The notes under the pieces are model-generated. The model made no database searches, was not told where the DNA came from, and saw only the letters and a list, made by a program, of their open reading frames with translations. The position numbers and the translations under genes were made by a program. Shown here piece after piece: positions 25,953 through 28,090 of a stretch of 28,090 bases of DNA (within the stretch, counting starts at the first letter, position 1; the number at the start of each line of letters is the position of its first letter). Origin of the DNA: CALFUK01 sp964398295 (GTDB taxonomy: Bacteria; Bacteroidota; Bacteroidia; Chitinophagales; Saprospiraceae); contig CAYNMW010000039.1 of NCBI GenBank assembly GCA_964398295.1, positions 1-28,090 of the forward strand. The letters run 5' to 3'.

Positions 25953-27212
25953 TCATCTCGCCAAAGTCTCATGTATATCTGTCCCATATGCTCGAATTGC
26001 TGGTATCAATGCAGCAACTATTCCGATAACAATAGAAACGCCTAAAATACCAAGTTCTTCTTTTAGGAATAACCAGCCTGTAAAACTATAGCGGTAACTT
26101 GCCTTTGCATAATGAGCAAGAATTTCCATGCCAATGTGACTAATTAAAAAACCAAGCAAACATCCTGCAAGTGCCAAAATAATGCCTTCTAATAAAATTA
26201 AAACAAACAACTTTGACTGACCTGCACCCATCACCCTCATCAAAGCCAATTCATATTGCCGATCTTTTAATGAAGAGAATAAGGAAATGAAAATACTGAA
26301 GGCAGATACCAATGCAATGATTATCGCAATATTTCTAAGGGCATCCACACCAACGCCGATCATACTGTACAACCGATTGATCTCTATCGGTGGAGCGGCA
26401 GCTTGCATTCCTGTATTCTCATTTATATTACGTGGCAAATTAAGTGCTTGAAAATTAGTACGATTTCTAAACTTGATCAATAGAGAGGTAATTTCCTGAT
26501 CTGGATAATCTGCTAAATGAAAACCATTGGCATCGTGATCGTGGTCATGCTTATCATCATGCACAGCATGATCGTCAGTGTCTTCATGACCATGTACATC
26601 CCAAATAGATTTTGTTGTAGTCAAAATCAATTGGTCAAGGACGCTACCAGTTGGTTTTAAAATACCAACTACTACAAAACCATCTTCGTGTTCATGTAAC
26701 AAACCATCAACATCCTGAAAGCCATGGTTGCTCTGAAATCGATCTCCAATTTTCATACCCAGCTCATCTGCGACTACTTGACCAATGGTGACATCAAAGT
26801 GATTGGTCCACAACTTACCTTCTCCTATTTCTCCACCATATAATTTTAAAATACTATAATCAGTCCCGACAATACGATATGCTCGATGACTATCACCAAG
26901 TGATAATGGAATAGCAGTTTCAATGAGTGGATGTTTCGGATTTAAAAAGGGAAGTGCTTCTTTGACAGAGATGTTGCCTGTCGGGTTGTCAATGTGATAC
27001 ATGTTGCAGAGGATCATCTGAAGCGGACTACCTTTGGCACCGATGACGACATCAATACCTGCTAAATTTTTATCAAACTGGGATTTCATTTGATGATTGA
27101 GGAGGATCAAAAAATTGATCAGACCAATACCTAGACCAAACAATACCATACTCAATAGCAAATTCAACGGTTTGCTTATAATATTTTTCCAAGCTAGTTT
27201 AAACAAGTTCAT
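25953..27212 (-). CDS. FtsX/MacB-type ABC transporter permease with His-rich periplasmic insertion
   Basis: A 419-residue inner-membrane protein: one N-terminal membrane helix (about 18-38), a long periplasmic domain (about 40-285) and three C-terminal helices (about 289-311, 335-362, 385-407), the FtsX/LolC/MacB layout. FDKNLAGIDVVIGAKGSPLQ (46-65) and AIPLSLGDSHRAYRIVGT (100-117) mark the MacB-like periplasmic domain. Between 207 and 232 there are eight histidines with many Asp residues (HGHEDTDDHAVHDD, KHDHDHD), a likely metal-binding loop. It overlaps the ATPase gene by four bases (ATGA), so both are translated together. Such pairs act by moving lipoproteins, peptides or other ligands from the periplasmic face, not by import through the membrane. 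The His-rich loop suggests a link to zinc or another divalent metal; this is inference. Confidence 0.9.
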   Translation of the reverse strand: MNLFKLAWKNIISKPLNLLLSMVLFGLGIGLINFLILLNHQMKSQFDKNLAGIDVVIGAKGSPLQMILCNMYHIDNPTGNISVKEALPFLNPKHPLIETAIPLSLGDSHRAYRIVGTDYSILKLYGGEIGEGKLWTNHFDVTIGQVVADELGMKIGDRFQSNHGFQDVDGLLHEHEDGFVVVGILKPTGSVLDQLILTTTKSIWDVHGHEDTDDHAVHDDKHDHDHDANGFHLADYPDQEITSLLIKFRNRTNFQALNLPRNINENTGMQAAAPPIEINRLYSMIGVGVDALRNIAIIIALVSAFSIFISLFSSLKDRQYELALMRVMGAGQSKLFVLILLEGIILALAGCLLGFLISHIGMEILAHYAKASYRYSFTGWLFLKEELGILGVSIVIGIVAALIPAIRAYGTDIHETLAR

Positions 27213-27838
27213 GACAAGTTAATTTGGTTTGGAAAATAATTCATTAGCCGATTGTCATGTGTCACAATAATTAAGGTGGCTTTGACTTCTTTAGCTGTTT
27301 GTTCTAAGAGTTTGACGACTTCTTCACAGTTGACATCATCGAGCGCAGATGTTGGTTCATCAGCAAGAATGACTGTTGGTTTGTTGATCAATGCTCGGGC
27401 GATAACGACACGTTGTTTCTCACCTTGACTGAGATACTTGGGTAGTCGATTTGCTTTTTCGCCAATATTTAATCTTTCCAAAAATGATTTAGCCAACGCC
27501 TTGTCAGCTGGTTTTCCAGCAAATCGTTGGGCAATCAATAAATTATCAAGAACAGTAACTGAGTTCACAAAATGCGCTTGTTGAAAAACGATACCGATAT
27601 GGTCTCCACGGAATCTATCTAAGGTGGTACCTGACAATGAGGTGATGTCAGTATCCTTCACGAGTATCTTTCCTTTCTTAGCTTGCAACAGTCCACCAAT
27701 CAGGTGTAAAAAGGTTGTTTTACCTGTTCCCGATTGTCCAAGTACAAGATGGCTCGAATCTGATTCACAGTGAATATCTGGAAATTCGATCCATTCTTTA
27801 TTATCGTAACTGTATGCTAGGTTCTCTGTTTGGAGCAT
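27209..27838 (-). CDS. ABC transporter ATP-binding protein (MacB/LolD-like)
   Basis: A 209-residue ATPase, compact for the family (LolD/MacB NBDs are about 220-235). Motifs in order: Walker A GQSGTGKT (34-41), Q-loop IVFQQ (83-87), signature LSQGEKQRV (136-144, a variant of LSGGQ), Walker B VILADEPT (156-163), D-loop SALD and H-loop VTHD (192-195). It powers the FtsX-type permease encoded next to it, with a four-base overlap. It is the first gene of the unit; 250 bp of repeat-rich DNA lies upstream within the window, so the promoter is probably just above 27838. Confidence 0.95.
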   Translation of the reverse strand: MLQTENLAYSYDNKEWIEFPDIHCESDSSHLVLGQSGTGKTTFLHLIGGLLQAKKGKILVKDTDITSLSGTTLDRFRGDHIGIVFQQAHFVNSVTVLDNLLIAQRFAGKPADKALAKSFLERLNIGEKANRLPKYLSQGEKQRVVIARALINKPTVILADEPTSALDDVNCEEVVKLLEQTAKEVKATLIIVTHDNRLMNYFPNQINLS

Positions 27839-27900
27839 AGTGTTTATAACATTGGTTAAATATAATGGTTTCCGTTGATCTGTATTTGCTTAATCTTAAA

Positions 27901-27953
27901 CTCCGCAAATTATGCGGAGATTAATGAGGCTAATCAACGCATAATTTGCGGAG
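27901..27953. repeat. Perfect 16-bp inverted repeat, with nested hairpin
   Basis: CTCCGCAAATTATGCG (27901-27916) and its exact reverse complement (27938-27953) flank 21 bases. The left arm is also able to pair with itself through CTCCGC and GCGGAG (27901-27919), so two exclusive stems are possible. TCTCCGCAA recurs at 27990-27998. Non-coding. Confidence 0.85.
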
Positions 27954-28027
27954 AATATAGGGAATATGCCAATGCAGCCGAAGGAGATTTCTCCGCAAGG
28001 TCGAAATGAAACTCACAAACAGTACTA

Positions 28028-28061
28028 TCCCTCGACTGCGTTCTGGATGACAATGCTTCGA
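28028..28061 (-). repeat. Intergenic repeat element, copy 2 (inverted)
   Basis: Reverse complement matches 11018-11052 at most positions, sharing the first 17 bases exactly (TCGAAGCATTGTCATCC). It overlaps the 26-bp tandem repeats at the window edge. Confidence 0.75.
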
Positions 28062-28090
28062 CTGCGTTCGTGATGACAATTATTCGACTG
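28032..28090. repeat. 26-bp tandem repeat reaching the window edge
   Basis: Two full units (28032-28057 and 28058-28083) start TCGACTGCGTTC and share GATGACAAT; a third unit begins at 28084 and is cut by the edge. The array may continue to the right. No unique spacers between units, so it is not a CRISPR array. Confidence 0.8.

Noticed and set aside
28032..28090. Possible CRISPR at the right edge
   Set aside because: Units of 26 bp are directly adjacent with no unique spacers; a tandem repeat explains it.

Overview
The window looks like a chromosomal segment from an AT-rich member of the Bacteroidota. The grounds are a type IX secretion (T9SS) C-terminal sorting domain on one secreted enzyme, a tandem pair of DUF4249 lipoproteins, many lipoprotein signal peptides with a short acidic or polar stretch after the cysteine, a Cys-rich 'DGIQNGNETxxDCGG' module, few convincing Shine-Dalgarno sites and frequent TTG/GTG starts. 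The order cannot be fixed from sequence alone; a Saprospiria- or Cytophagia-like marine heterotroph is a guess.

Layout, left to right. (1) 1-3408: a GH65 disaccharide phosphorylase cut by the left edge, divergent from a GH13 alpha-amylase-family lipoprotein; together they suggest alpha-glucan breakdown outside the cytoplasm followed by phosphorolysis inside it. (2) 3409-3693: a spacer with an exact 41-bp direct repeat. (3) 3694-5681, minus: an FKBP-type prolyl isomerase lipoprotein tightly coupled to a GNAT acetyltransferase, and a separate FAH-fold hydrolase. (4) 5808-7912, plus: an aromatic-amino-acid-type permease followed two bases later by an exported metallophosphatase-like protein. (5) 7998-10779, minus: an EEP-fold phosphodiesterase, then a pair made of a small exported CxxC protein and a lipoprotein. 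(6) 11147-13783, plus: a large modular GH9 cellulase with a 16-bp palindrome just upstream and a bidirectional terminator after it. (7) 13837-17203, minus: glutaminase, exported nucleoside hydrolase, MTR-kinase-like kinase and a DUF1801 protein, the last three very closely spaced. (8) 17400-22178, minus: a T9SS-secreted PQQ-sugar-dehydrogenase-like propeller protein and a parallel beta-helix protein. (9) 22374-24638, plus: duplicated DUF4249 lipoproteins. (10) 24662-27838, minus: a propeller-like lipoprotein and an ABC transporter (ATPase plus FtsX-type permease with a His-rich periplasmic insertion). (11) 27839-28090: an intergenic region with a perfect long inverted repeat and short tandem repeats related to an element at about 11018.

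The overall picture is a catabolic and envelope-oriented region: polysaccharide and oligosaccharide degradation (GH65, GH13, GH9, PQQ-type propeller, beta-helix), salvage of nucleosides and amino acids, and many surface lipoproteins. No tRNA, rRNA, CRISPR array, transposase, prophage or recognisable defence operon was seen. The least conventional items are the nucleoside hydrolase/MTR-kinase-like/DUF1801 cassette, the His-rich FtsX permease, and the repeated modules on the cellulase.
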